A DNA stretch of 64,000 bases, from contig CBDCMR010000003.1 in assembly GCA_965219035.1 (NCBI GenBank), positions 806,001 through 870,000 of the forward strand, in the 5' to 3' direction. The stretch is from CBDCKN01 sp965219035 (GTDB taxonomy: Bacteria; Gemmatimonadota; Gemmatimonadetes; Longimicrobiales; Gaopeijiaceae). Below the pieces are notes generated by a model. The model did not search any database and had not been told where the DNA came from. It was given only the letters and a program-made list of their open reading frames with translations. A program made the translations under genes and the position numbers. How positions within the stretch are numbered: position 1 is the first letter of the stretch; every line of letters begins with the position of its first letter. Below are positions 1 to 8,350 of this stretch, piece after piece.

Positions 1-2
1 GG

Positions 3-464
3 ATCGTAGGTCGGGAGGAGAGTACCTGGGCCGAGGTCCCCCACAAGTTCGAGGCCGGTACCCCGAACATCGCGGGGGCCATCGGCATCGCGGTGGCGGC
101 GGACTTCCTTGAGGAGCTGGGCTTCGACGCAATCGCCGAGCACGGGCGGGACGTGATGTCCTACGCCATCGAGCGGCTGAGCAACGTCGAGGACGTCCGG
201 ATCTTCGGCCCCAACGACCTGGACGAGCGGTCTGGAGTCGTGTCGTTCGTCATGGGTGACGCCCACCCCCATGACATCTCCACAATCCTCGATTCCGAGG
301 GGATCGCCATCCGCGCGGGCCACCACTGCGCTCAGCTCGTCATGCAGCACTTCGGCGTCTCAGCCACCGCGCGAGCGTCCTTCTACCTCTACAATTCTCT
401 GGAGGACGTGGACCAGCTGGTCGAAGGCCTGGGCCTGGTCCAGGGGATTTTCGGCACGGCCTGA
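3..464 (+). CDS. sufS: Cysteine desulfurase SufS, C-terminal part
   Basis: This is the C-terminal third of a SufS/CsdA-type PLP cysteine desulfurase; the 5' end lies outside the window. The reading frame is open from base 3. The protein removes sulfur from cysteine as a persulfide for Fe-S cluster assembly in the cytosol. The visible part has the FEAGTPNIAG segment that follows the PLP pocket and the RAGHHCAQ motif with the catalytic persulfide cysteine on the mobile loop. It ends with the usual C-terminal helix. The sufU gene follows about 87 bp downstream, which is the normal partner order. Family assignment is secure; only the missing N-terminus limits it. Confidence 0.95.
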   Translation: MVGREESTWAEVPHKFEAGTPNIAGAIGIAVAADFLEELGFDAIAEHGRDVMSYAIERLSNVEDVRIFGPNDLDERSGVVSFVMGDAHPHDISTILDSEGIAIRAGHHCAQLVMQHFGVSATARASFYLYNSLEDVDQLVEGLGLVQGIFGTA

Positions 465-550
465 CGACCCGCCTCGGAAGCTCAAATTCGAAATCTCGGG
501 ACTGAGGCAGTACTATAGCTGATTCAGTTCCCCTATTTCGCGACTAGCTG

Positions 551-1057
551 ATGACGGAACCCTCGCTGACCTCTCTCTACCAGCAGCTCATTCTTGAGCA
601 CTACCGCAATCCGCGGAACAAGTCGGAGTTGGCGGATCACACGGTGGAGGCTCGCGTGAGCAACCCGGTGTGCGGAGACGAAATCACGGTCCAACTGCGT
701 CTTGACGGGGACGCAATCGAGGACATCCGCTTCGAGGGCCATGGCTGCTCCATATCCCAGGCGTCCGTGTCGATGATGACGGCTCTCGTTAAGGGGGGGA
801 GCCGGAGCCACGCCAACAAGCTGGCCGACCGCTTTACCGAGATGATGCACGGCAGCGAGGAGGCGGCGAACGACCGTTCGATGGGGGACCTGAGAGCTCT
901 TCAGGGCGTCAGCAAGTTCCCCGTTCGCATCAAGTGCGCGCTCCTGGCCTTCGACGCCCTGCGAGAGGCCCTGCGTGACGACCGGAGGGCCGGACCGAGC
1001 GAGAGCCAGGGAAGCACAGGCGGCAGCGTCCCTGGCGAGGGGGAGGCGGCGCACTGA
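551..1057 (+). CDS. sufU: Fe-S assembly sulfurtransferase/scaffold SufU
   Basis: This 168-residue SufU-family protein takes persulfide sulfur from SufS and passes it on to the Suf system. The zinc/persulfide ligands are visible: Cys41 and Asp43 (VCGDE), Cys66 (HGCSIS) and Cys129 (IKCALL). The 18-20 residue insertion between the second and third cysteine that separates SufU from IscU is present around residues 80-105. The last 30 residues are low-complexity and not part of the fold. The stop codon overlaps the ATG of the next gene by one base (TGATG), so the two are probably translationally coupled. Confidence 0.94.
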   Translation: MTEPSLTSLYQQLILEHYRNPRNKSELADHTVEARVSNPVCGDEITVQLRLDGDAIEDIRFEGHGCSISQASVSMMTALVKGGSRSHANKLADRFTEMMHGSEEAANDRSMGDLRALQGVSKFPVRIKCALLAFDALREALRDDRRAGPSESQGSTGGSVPGEGEAAH

Positions 1058-1731
1058 TGCCGGGGCGTGACGGTGTCTCTGCGGTCTTGTCCGGCGTTCT
1101 CGAAAACACACCCCTCGGGCCCCTGGCAGTCTGGGTCACGCGCAACGGCGCTCGTCGGGTAGGCTACGTCCAGCAGGACATGATCGAAGAGAGCCACTGG
1201 GACCCGGCCAGCGACACCACCCTGGCCCTCGCGCTCCGGCAGCTCCGCGAGTACCTCGAAGGCCGCCGGAAGGGCTTCGACCTGCCTCTCGACTTCTCGG
1301 GCGCCACGACCTTTCAGAGGCGGATCTTCGAGCGGCTCATGCACATCCCCTACGGCCGCATCGTCTCGTACGGAGATATCGCCGACGAGCTGGGAGATCC
1401 GGGCGCGGCCAGGGCCGTCGGCCAGGCCGTGGGAGCCAATCCACTCCCCATCGTCGTGCCGTGCCACCGGGTGGTCCGGAGCGACGGAAAGCTGGGCGGA
1501 TACTCGGGGGGACAGCACCGCAAGGTCACCCTCCTTGGGATCGAGGGTGTGGATGTTGACGGACCCCGGCCGGGGAGTCGGGTCCATCCGGAGGTTCGGG
1601 GCTGCCTCTCTAGCGCGGTGGTCAGCCGCATGGTGGTTGACCGCCACTGCCCACCCGATCAGCGAGCGGGGGGTAGTGGACTGCTCGCGCCGGGCCGCAG
1701 GATCACCTTCACTGCGCCACTCCGGCGATGA
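1057..1731 (+). CDS. ogt: Methylated-DNA--protein-cysteine S-methyltransferase
   Basis: This is an O6-alkylguanine-DNA alkyltransferase that repairs alkylated guanine by irreversible transfer to its own cysteine. The active-site motif PIVVPCHRVV is present with Cys136. The helix-turn-helix and arginine-finger segment (GRIVSYGDIADELG) precedes it, and GGYSGG follows it. The family normally ends soon after the KxxLLxxEG motif near residue 168. This protein runs about 56 residues further in an unrelated arginine/glycine-rich tail, and its end overlaps the convergent dehydrogenase gene by 73 bp. The original stop was probably lost or shifted. The start overlaps the sufU stop. Confidence 0.92.
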   Translation: MPGRDGVSAVLSGVLENTPLGPLAVWVTRNGARRVGYVQQDMIEESHWDPASDTTLALALRQLREYLEGRRKGFDLPLDFSGATTFQRRIFERLMHIPYGRIVSYGDIADELGDPGAARAVGQAVGANPLPIVVPCHRVVRSDGKLGGYSGGQHRKVTLLGIEGVDVDGPRPGSRVHPEVRGCLSSAVVSRMVVDRHCPPDQRAGGSGLLAPGRRITFTAPLRR

Positions 1732-2936
1732 TTCGCCGCCGCCTTCAGCGCGTCACGGTACTGATGGAGCGGGAAGGCGTGGGTCACCATCTCTTCGACC
1801 GGCGTCCCCGTCTCGAGGAGCAGATCGTGGGCGATCTCGAAGGTGTGGCGGCGCTCGCCCCTCCACGTCTCCTGTCCATAGCCCACCGACCCCCGAAGCC
1901 GGAGCTCACGAGCCCACAGGAAGGTCAGGTCCAGCTTCTTGAGCTCCCCCACACATCCGATGACGACGACACGCCCCCGAGGTGACGCGAATCGGAGGGA
2001 CTGGCTCAGGCTCGAGTCGTTGCCCACGCAGTCGTAGATGAGGGGGAAGCCGCCCCCGGCGAAGACCTCGGGGCCAACGATGGGCATGTACGCAAGGGAT
2101 CCGGTGTCCACCAACGCCTGCCGGGCCTCGGGCCCCGGCGTCACCACGTCGCTGGCTCCCATCTTCAGAGCCAACTCCTGTTCGTGGTCCCGCTTCGCCT
2201 GTGCCAGGAGGAAGCCCTCGTATCCCACGGCACGGACCGCCCAGATGGTCGCCAGCGCAATGGTGCCGCTTCCGATGACCAGAACAGGCTCGTGCTCCTT
2301 GGGCAGCGTCTGGAGCACCGCGTGCATGGCGATGGAGAGAGGCTCGATCAGGACGGCCGCGTTGTCGGACAGCGCATCGTCGACAGAGAAGACCTGGGAT
2401 TCGTGGGCGATGACCGTCTCGCCCCACCCTCCCCGGAGATCCCGGTGGTAGCCCACCGTGGTGCCGGCGGAGAGACAGCGGCCGGCCACCATGGTCCGCG
2501 CCTCCTCGCCCGCCCGCTCGCAGGTGAAGTGGTACCCCCACGAGCACGACGGGCAGCGATCGCTCCTCGAGTAGCCTCGGGTGGTGCAGGAGATCGCGGG
2601 GTTCACGGCCACCCGTTGGCCGACTTCGACCCTCGTCACCTCGCCCCCCACGGACCTCACACGGCCGAAGATCTCGTGTCCCAGGACGGCGGAGAACGAG
2701 CCGAAGGGCTCCATGGCCGGGCTGGACTCGTAGGTGAGGTTCCCGATGTCACTCCCACAGATCCCGCCGGCGATAACCTCGATCTCGACCCAGCCGGGCC
2801 CCGGGAGCTCGAGGTCGGGAAGATCCCGTATCCTGAGCCCGCTGAGGGCGCCGAAGAAGGCAGAGTCGGTCACCCTCCCGGCGGTCTTCGCCAGGATGAA
2901 GCGCGGAATGGATACGTCGAAGGTGACTCCCTTCAT
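1659..2936 (-). CDS. Zinc-dependent alcohol dehydrogenase (MDR family)
   Basis: This is a medium-chain zinc dehydrogenase of about 425 residues. Catalytic zinc ligands appear as ICGSD and GHE, and a cysteine-rich lobe (four Cys between residues ~110 and 140) matches the structural zinc loop. The NAD(P) fold is marked by VLVIGSGTIAL. The substrate is unknown; it resembles the threonine/sorbitol dehydrogenase branch. The ATG at 2936 is chosen because a GGAGG Shine-Dalgarno sits about six bases upstream; an upstream in-frame extension of 50 residues lacks family similarity. The C-terminus overlaps the tail of the alkyltransferase gene on the other strand. Confidence 0.9.
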   Translation of the reverse strand: MKGVTFDVSIPRFILAKTAGRVTDSAFFGALSGLRIRDLPDLELPGPGWVEIEVIAGGICGSDIGNLTYESSPAMEPFGSFSAVLGHEIFGRVRSVGGEVTRVEVGQRVAVNPAISCTTRGYSRSDRCPSCSWGYHFTCERAGEEARTMVAGRCLSAGTTVGYHRDLRGGWGETVIAHESQVFSVDDALSDNAAVLIEPLSIAMHAVLQTLPKEHEPVLVIGSGTIALATIWAVRAVGYEGFLLAQAKRDHEQELALKMGASDVVTPGPEARQALVDTGSLAYMPIVGPEVFAGGGFPLIYDCVGNDSSLSQSLRFASPRGRVVVIGCVGELKKLDLTFLWARELRLRGSVGYGQETWRGERRHTFEIAHDLLLETGTPVEEMVTHAFPLHQYRDALKAAANHRRSGAVKVILRPGASSPLPPAR

Positions 2937-3231
2937 TGCCTCCAGCCGGTCGAGATGGTCGGTCGCACCCGGAACGGACAGACCGAGGCAGCGTTGGTCC
3001 GCGTTGTCAGACAAGTGCCGGCCTCGGCGGATCCACACTCCGACTTCGAGCCTCGGGTCGCGCCGAAGCGGGCATTCCAGTGGCACCCAGTCTAGCGGGG
3101 CGGGATGCGCGTAGCCACCGGAGGGGGCGGCCGATCACGACCGGGGAAGCCCCTGTCTCGGCCCGGAACCGGACGTGACGGGGGGGTAGCATCCGTGCCA
3201 GTCCGCCGTCTACGCCAGCCGGACCATCCAC

Positions 3232-4512
3232 ATGTCGAGTCGCGCCGCTGTCATAGCGGGATGCCGCACCCCGTTTGCCCGATCCGGATCCGAGTTGAAG
3301 GACATGACGGCCATCGAGCTAGGGACCCTGGCCGTCCGGGAGCTCATGGACCGGAGCGGGATCCCCGGGGAGGAGGTGGACCACCTCGTGTACGGCACGG
3401 TCGTCCACAATCCCCACGCCCCGAACATCGCGCGGGAGGTGGGTCTGGCCACCCTGCCCAAGACCGTACCGGCGGTGACGGTCTCCCGGGCCTGCGCCTC
3501 GTCCAACCAGGCCATCGCCGACGGGGTGAACCTCATCGAGCGAGGCTACGCCGATGTGGTGGTGGCAGGGGGCGCCGAGTCGCTGTCGCAGATCCCGATC
3601 ACCATCAAGCAGTCCCTGTCGGAGACCCTTATCGCCGTCTCGAAGGCCAAGAGCGTGAAGGCCCGCCTGGCGCGGCTCGCCAGGATCCGGCCCAAGGACC
3701 TCATCCCCGACTTCCCCCATATCGCAGAGCCCACCACGGGCGAGAGCATGGGCGAATCGGCGGAGCGGATGGCTAAAGAGAACGGCATATCCCGGGAGGA
3801 CCAGGACGCCTGGGCGCTCCGGTCCCACCAGCTTGCAGCGACGGGGACGGAGGACGGCAGGCTGCGGGCGGAGATCGCCCCGCTCTACGTCCCGCCACAC
3901 TTCGAGACCGTGCTGGAGACCGACAACGGCATCCGGACCGACACGAGCGCCGAGGCGTTGGCCAAGCTCAGGCCGGCCTTCGACCGGAAGCACGGGAGCG
4001 TCACGGCAGGCAACGCCTCGCCCCTCACCGACGGGGGCTCTGCGGTGATGCTCATGTCGGAGGAGCGCGTGAAGGCAGAAGGGATCGAGCCCATGGGCTA
4101 CGTGAGGAGTTACGCGTTCTCCGGCCTTGATCCACACGGCCAGCTCCTCCAGGGACCGGCGTACGCAGTCCCCATCGCCCTAGACCGGGCGGGAGTGACC
4201 ATGGCGGACATCGACCTCATGGAGATGCACGAGGCCTTCGCGTCACAGGTGCTCTCCAACCTCCAAGCGCTGTCGTCCAAGAGGTTCGCCGAAGAGGAGC
4301 TGGGACGGAGCGAGGCGGTGGGTCACGCGGACGTGGACGTCATCAACGTCATGGGCGGCTCCATCGCCATCGGACACCCGTTCGGTGCCACCGGCGCCCG
4401 GCTGACCACGACCCTCCTCAACGAGATGAAGCGCCGGGACGCCGAGCTGGGGCTCATCACGGTGTGCGCCGCCGGGGCGCTGGGGTTCGCGATGCTGGTG
4501 GAGCGGAGGTAG
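3232..4512 (+). CDS. fadI: Acetyl-CoA acyltransferase (thiolase), FadI-like
   Basis: This 426-residue thiolase condenses or cleaves beta-ketoacyl-CoA, most likely the last step of fatty-acid beta-oxidation. The nucleophilic cysteine is Cys88 in SRACASS. MHEAF and GHPFGATGAR carry the two catalytic histidines and CAAGALG the second cysteine. The N-terminal motif PHAPNIAREVGL and the CAAG variant point to the FadI branch rather than the biosynthetic acetoacetyl-CoA thiolases. No fadJ partner is next to it. The 295 bp between this gene and the divergent dehydrogenase should hold both promoters; I see no clear motif there. Confidence 0.92.
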   Translation: MSSRAAVIAGCRTPFARSGSELKDMTAIELGTLAVRELMDRSGIPGEEVDHLVYGTVVHNPHAPNIAREVGLATLPKTVPAVTVSRACASSNQAIADGVNLIERGYADVVVAGGAESLSQIPITIKQSLSETLIAVSKAKSVKARLARLARIRPKDLIPDFPHIAEPTTGESMGESAERMAKENGISREDQDAWALRSHQLAATGTEDGRLRAEIAPLYVPPHFETVLETDNGIRTDTSAEALAKLRPAFDRKHGSVTAGNASPLTDGGSAVMLMSEERVKAEGIEPMGYVRSYAFSGLDPHGQLLQGPAYAVPIALDRAGVTMADIDLMEMHEAFASQVLSNLQALSSKRFAEEELGRSEAVGHADVDVINVMGGSIAIGHPFGATGARLTTTLLNEMKRRDAELGLITVCAAGALGFAMLVERR

Positions 4513-4535
4513 GGACGGCTCGAACGCTGGGAAGG

Positions 4536-5009
4536 TCAGCCGGCGGCCTCCACCGCAGCCATGATCTCGTCGAAGTCGGGCATGATCCCAGCGTCCTCGC
4601 CCTCCCAGGCGTAGACGATCGTCCCCGACCGGTCGATGACGTACACGACCCGCCGGGTGACGCCCTTCAGTCCCATCAACTCGTCGTAGAGGGCGTCGTA
4701 CGCAGCCGACACGTCCTTGTTGAAGTCCGACGCGATGGGAAAGGTGGCCCCGCACTCTGCCGCAAACTTCTGGTTCGTCCAGGGTGAGTCGACGCTGATC
4801 CCGATAACCTCGGCGTCGAGGGCCTCCCAAGCCCGGTAGTTCTCGGCCACCGTGCACATCTGCGCGGTGCAGGTCGAGGAGAACGCGAGAGGAAAGAACA
4901 TGAGGACCACGCTGCGCTCGCCCTTGTAATGCGCGAGCAGCAGTGGATCCTCCTTGGGCTTCACGGGCAGAGCGAAGTCGGGGGCGGGGGTGCCGACGGA
5001 GAGGGGCAT
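4536..5009 (-). CDS. Peroxiredoxin (AhpE/PrxQ-like)
   Basis: This 157-residue thioredoxin-fold peroxidase reduces hydroperoxides. The peroxidatic cysteine is Cys47 in the motif FFPLAFSSTC, which is AhpE-like. Another cysteine lies five residues later (Cys52), the spacing of the resolving cysteine in PrxQ/Bcp proteins, so a mixed type is possible. The start at 5009 begins the conserved VGTPAPDF segment and lies two bases beyond the stop of the upstream thioesterase gene, indicating an operon. A longer in-frame extension upstream is a shadow of that gene. Confidence 0.92.
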   Translation of the reverse strand: MPLSVGTPAPDFALPVKPKEDPLLLAHYKGERSVVLMFFPLAFSSTCTAQMCTVAENYRAWEALDAEVIGISVDSPWTNQKFAAECGATFPIASDFNKDVSAAYDALYDELMGLKGVTRRVVYVIDRSGTIVYAWEGEDAGIMPDFDEIMAAVEAAG

Positions 5010-5011
5010 CC

Positions 5012-5503
5012 CTAGGACCTCAACTCGAGATCGAGAGCCTCTCGATGCTCGCGCCGGAGCTTGCCCTCCTCGAAGCGCTGTCGCTCCTCGTCGTTGGTGA
5101 GGTCCAGCGGCGGCACGGGAGCGGGCCGGCTGTTCTCGTCGATGGCCACAAAGGTCAGGAAGCAGTCGTTGGTGTGACGCCGGGTCCTGCTGATGGGATG
5201 CTCGGCAATCACCTTGACCCCCACCTCCATGGACGTGCTCCCCACGTAGTTCACCCGCGCCGTGCAGATGACGAGCTCGCCGGCGTAGATGGGCTCCCGG
5301 AAATCCACCTGGTTGATGGAGACCGTCACGCATGGTTGGCCGGCATGCCGCATGGCCGCCACCGCGGCCGCACGGTCGATCATGGAGAGGAGCACTCCCC
5401 CGAACACGTGACCGAGGTTGTTCACGTGCCCGGGCATCATGAGCTCGGTGATCTCGGAGGCGGAGCCCTCGGGGCTGCGTGGTGTCAGGTCTTTGTCAGC
5501 CAT
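5012..5503 (-). CDS. Acyl-CoA thioesterase, hotdog fold
   Basis: This 163-residue single-hotdog acyl-CoA thioesterase of the YciA/BACH group hydrolyses acyl-CoA to free acid and CoA. The segment GHVNNLGHVFGGVLLSMID contains the helix-proximal active-site region with the conserved Asp, and VSINQVDFREPIYAGE is the typical second beta block. The C-terminus is charged and helical. An ATG at 5503 is preferred; an in-frame TTG at 5521 would add six residues. It is directly followed by the peroxiredoxin gene. Confidence 0.9.
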   Translation of the reverse strand: MADKDLTPRSPEGSASEITELMMPGHVNNLGHVFGGVLLSMIDRAAAVAAMRHAGQPCVTVSINQVDFREPIYAGELVICTARVNYVGSTSMEVGVKVIAEHPISRTRRHTNDCFLTFVAIDENSRPAPVPPLDLTNDEERQRFEEGKLRREHREALDLELRS

Positions 5504-5574
5504 GGGATGCTCGGCCCTCAAGGGCAGCGTTCAGGCGGGCAGTGGGGTTCAGTCACCGGAGTGCCGACTCAGAG

Positions 5575-6084
5575 TCAGTTTTCCTCTTCTGAGCTTTCGC
5601 CCCACTTGGACATGAGGTCGCCTTTGGCAATGTAGTAGTAGACCAACGCCAGCCACATCACATTCATCACCATCCATCGCCAGTCATTGTACTTCATCCA
5701 GTCCGTCAAATATTCCGTTAGTCTGGCTTGGTCGGTGATCCCTTGGGCAATGGTCTTGTTAATGGGGATTATCAGTCGTGTCCCGATATAGGTGGCACCG
5801 CTGATAGCCGCGAGGGCCACAACGAAGGTCCATCGATGTCTTGTTTTGCGCTCAAGGAATATCATGATCGCGTTGGCGACAAACATGATCGGAACCACGA
5901 TCGTGAAAAAAACCGTTGCCGCACTGGTGGGATTGATAAAATGATCCTGCACACTGGCGACATCCATCAGCTCCCAACTGGGATACCAGAAGAAGCGCAG
6001 CGCCCACAGAACACCGACATAGACGGTTGCACCGAACAACAGATAGGCTGAGCTAATAGCTGCGGTAATCGACTTGGCACTCAT
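5575..6084 (-). CDS. Four-helix integral membrane protein, unknown function
   Basis: This 169-residue protein has four predicted membrane segments near residues 8-30, 55-78, 85-107 and 140-155. A FWYPSWELMD motif follows the first helix and a DWRWMVMNVMW segment lies in the last. The layout resembles anthrone-oxygenase/DUF1772-type small membrane proteins, but I cannot assign it firmly. A GGGAGAG Shine-Dalgarno precedes the ATG. Base composition is clearly lower in G+C, and codon choice more A/T-ended, than in the genes on either side. This suggests recent acquisition. Confidence 0.75.
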   Translation of the reverse strand: MSAKSITAAISSAYLLFGATVYVGVLWALRFFWYPSWELMDVASVQDHFINPTSAATVFFTIVVPIMFVANAIMIFLERKTRHRWTFVVALAAISGATYIGTRLIIPINKTIAQGITDQARLTEYLTDWMKYNDWRWMVMNVMWLALVYYYIAKGDLMSKWGESSEEEN

Positions 6085-6241
6085 GGTGTTCTCTCCCTCA
6101 TTGATCCTGCTGTCCGACAGTTGCTAGGGTCATCCGCTCGTGCCCCAGGATTCCTTGCAGAAATGCGGACGTGCTCATGGTTTCCCCGCGCGACATCCGC
6201 GCAACGAAGGCTCCGCGGATCGGGAACTCGGTCCACACCCC

Positions 6242-6427
6242 TTACCGGATCGGGAGCATCAGATGGGCTCCTTCCCCCTCCCCCATCACCCAAGGCCCGC
6301 CCGACTCACCATCCATGGGGAGATCGGCGAGCGTCGCTCCGTCGACGTGCGCGGCAGAGACAGTGGTCAGCACGGCGAGTGAGAGACCGACAAGCGCGAG
6401 CCGGAACTGCGGGACGAGGTGTCTCAT
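6242..6427 (-). CDS. Small secreted protein, possibly truncated
   Basis: This 61-residue protein has a clear signal peptide (RLALVGLSLAVLTTVSAAHVDG, probable cleavage after an Ala-x-Ala-like site). An excellent AGGAGG Shine-Dalgarno precedes the ATG at 6427. The mature part (about 35 residues, ending HLMLPIR) is too short for a domain. The same frame stays open for about 47 codons beyond the stop codon, so the protein may have been shortened by a nonsense mutation. Function unknown. Confidence 0.55.
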   Translation of the reverse strand: MRHLVPQFRLALVGLSLAVLTTVSAAHVDGATLADLPMDGESGGPWVMGEGEGAHLMLPIR

Positions 6428-6499
6428 GTGAACCTCCTGCTGCGAAGCGTAAACCGGGTAGACGGGGTGGCGTAAGATGCGTTTAAGGCGCGCGCCGCG

Positions 6500-6918
6500 C
6501 CACACCCCCCCCCCCCAACGTTGCCCCCAGCCTCACTTCGATCAGCGTCAGGGGATCTCGCCGATAGCGAGGGGCCGCCCAGGGTGCCGGAGTTCCTGAG
6601 CTGGGGCCCAGCGACGCGCCCCGCCGCCTCTGATAACGCTGTAAAGTGCAGTCGGACTGAAGGATGTAGCGATACGTCTGCAAGCGTCGCGGCGGCGCCG
6701 ATGACCAGCTCGCCGTCCTTCTCACGGATCCCCTTGAGCTCTCCGACGCCCTTCAGGGCTACCAGATGCGCCGGCGTGAACAGCCGGTGCTTCATGTTGG
6801 GGATCAGGTCCGTCCCACCGGATACCGGGATGGCGGTCTCGGCGTACTCCGCCAGCAGCGACACGGCGTCCTGCACCGTGTCGGGTCGGTGATATCGGAA
6901 TGGGGGAGGTCGAAGCAT
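6500..6918 (-). pseudogene. Molybdenum hydroxylase FAD-binding subunit, truncated (CoxM/HcrB-like)
   Basis: About 115 residues from the ATG at 6918 match the N-terminal half of the FAD-binding subunit of xanthine-dehydrogenase-family hydroxylases. The pattern FRYHRPDTVQDAVSLL, the flavin motif PVSGGTDLIP and the RNSGTLGG segment are all present. After the last motif the similarity ends and the frame runs into unrelated sequence holding a run of 12 cytosines (6505-6516 on the + strand). The CO-dehydrogenase flavoprotein C-terminal domain is absent. It is the third damaged subunit of one operon, downstream of the DUF1460 gene. Confidence 0.85.
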
Positions 6919-6932
6919 GCGTGATGGCGCCT

Positions 6933-7961
6933 CTAAGGATCCAGGGGCCGGGCGACCATGATGCCGTCCTGCCCTCCGATGCGCTGAATGCGGTCCGCCA
7001 GGGACACCTCGCTCACCTGGACCACCCCACCTACGAGGGGGGCGTGCAGCAGGTACAGCTGCCGGTCTCGCCACAGGGCGATCCCCGTATGGGCGATGTC
7101 CAGCCCGGCCACCGTGCTCGTGGCAGCGATGATGTCCCCGTCTTGGATCCGGTGGGCGACCTCTTTGATCCGGTTCTCGGGAATGTAGTGGCGAGGCTTG
7201 CTGCCGAGGCGGGCCTCGATCTCCTGCAGAGCTGGCAGGAATGCCGGATCCTCACCGAGCTGCCGGTACGCGTCGGGATGGCTGGTCATGAAGTCGATGA
7301 GCTCGTGGTCGGCCACCCCTCCCAACTCCTGCGAGAGGTCCCGGACCAGACCCATGGCGTCCTTGTTGGTGATCCACTCGCTGAAGTAATGGAGCCTGCT
7401 GGGATATCCGTCGAGATTCCCGTCCCGGTACCGGATGTTCTGGAGGATGCCGGCGTAGAAGGGCCGGTGCCGGCCCATCTGGTCGTCTAGCATGGCCTCG
7501 GGGACGCTCCGGACGAAGCGGGCCAGTGCCAGTACGTTCTCCACGAACGTCACGCAGTCGAGCTCCTCGAGCTCGATGACCAGCCCCTCCTCCCCCTCCA
7601 CCTCCAGCGTATGCGGGGCATAGGGTGTCCCCACGAACCTCTCGCCGATGCGTGCCACGAGCTGGCCGATGGGCAGCGTGTCGAGACCGTTCCGGTAGGC
7701 CCAACGGGCCTGCTCCTGCATGATCCCCCAGTCCTCGTCGGTGCCCGCGAGGGTGGTGGGTCCAGGACCGGCCGAGACGTCGGCACCTGCCTCGACGGTC
7801 GAGGTCTCTCCGGCCGCCTGACGGTCCACCTGGCGGCCCCCAGCGTCGCCCGCCTCCCCCACCTCACCCGCACAGCCCGCCAAGGCCCCCGCCACAGCCC
7901 CCAGCGCGAACAGGCACCACGGAAAGCCGACCGTCTTCGGGAGCGGGACGTGGTTCATCAT
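6933..7961 (-). CDS. DUF1460 amidase-like lipoprotein (NlpC/P60-type fold)
   Basis: This 342-residue protein matches the DUF1460 family, N-acetylmuramoyl-L-alanine-amidase-like cysteine peptidases acting on cell-wall peptides. A lipoprotein signal ends at Cys30 (GALAGC), followed by a 45-residue low-complexity linker. The predicted nucleophile is Cys136 in LDCVTFVENV, and the partner histidine lies in DIAHTGIAL. It starts three bases after the stop of the damaged large hydroxylase subunit and is followed 14 bp later by the truncated FAD subunit. It therefore sits inside that operon, although its function seems unrelated. A second ATG at 7958 is equally possible. Confidence 0.88.
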   Translation of the reverse strand: MMNHVPLPKTVGFPWCLFALGAVAGALAGCAGEVGEAGDAGGRQVDRQAAGETSTVEAGADVSAGPGPTTLAGTDEDWGIMQEQARWAYRNGLDTLPIGQLVARIGERFVGTPYAPHTLEVEGEEGLVIELEELDCVTFVENVLALARFVRSVPEAMLDDQMGRHRPFYAGILQNIRYRDGNLDGYPSRLHYFSEWITNKDAMGLVRDLSQELGGVADHELIDFMTSHPDAYRQLGEDPAFLPALQEIEARLGSKPRHYIPENRIKEVAHRIQDGDIIAATSTVAGLDIAHTGIALWRDRQLYLLHAPLVGGVVQVSEVSLADRIQRIGGQDGIMVARPLDP

Positions 7962-7964
7962 CCC

Positions 7965-8348
7965 TCAGTCCTCCGGCATGGCCGCGTCATGGACTCGCCG
8001 GGCATCCGCTTCGGGCTCTCCCAACGCGCCGGCTTCACGGGCGTGTTCCAGAGCCCGCCACACACGTGGCGGACTGAAGGGGAGCGAGTCCATGCGGATC
8101 CCAACCGCGCAGTAGATGGCGTTGGCGATGGCCGGGATCGAGGGATGGAGCGGGCCTTCCCCCGCCTCCTTGGCGCCATAGGGGCCCTCGGGATCGATGG
8201 ACTCCACGATCAGGGACTCTAGCTCCGGCGTGTCGAGGTCGTCAGTGAACTGCGCCTGCCCCGTGGACTTCTCCAGGCCGTCGACCTTCCTGAGTCGTGA
8301 TCCGCTTAACATGAAGTCGGACTGAGACTTAGAGGATTCAGCCGACAT
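7965..8348 (-). pseudogene. Molybdenum hydroxylase large subunit with internal deletion (CoxL/HcrA-like)
   Basis: The frame joins the N-terminus of a molybdopterin-binding subunit (RKVDGLEKSTGQAQFTDDL) directly to its extreme C-terminus (DPEGPYGAKEAGEGPLHPSIPAIANAI). The family is normally about 750 residues; here 127 remain. The join is in frame near ELES, so roughly 600 residues with the whole cofactor site are missing. It begins two bases after the small-subunit stop codon. No activity is possible. This could be a real chromosomal deletion or an assembly collapse. Confidence 0.88.
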
Positions 8349-8350
8349 CC

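Noticed and set aside
901..1647. Long minus-strand open frame opposite sufU and the alkyltransferase
   Set aside because: Antisense shadow in high-G+C DNA; the + strand carries clear catalytic motifs and the minus frame has no family pattern.
2184..3095. 303-codon + strand frame opposite the zinc dehydrogenase
   Set aside because: Pure shadow frame; composition is Gly/Arg/Pro-rich and the dehydrogenase on the other strand is unmistakable.
6081..6293. 70-codon minus-strand frame between the membrane protein and the small secreted protein
   Set aside because: Arg/Asp/Pro-rich shadow without a Shine-Dalgarno; the frame following the small secreted protein's stop codon is the more likely relic.
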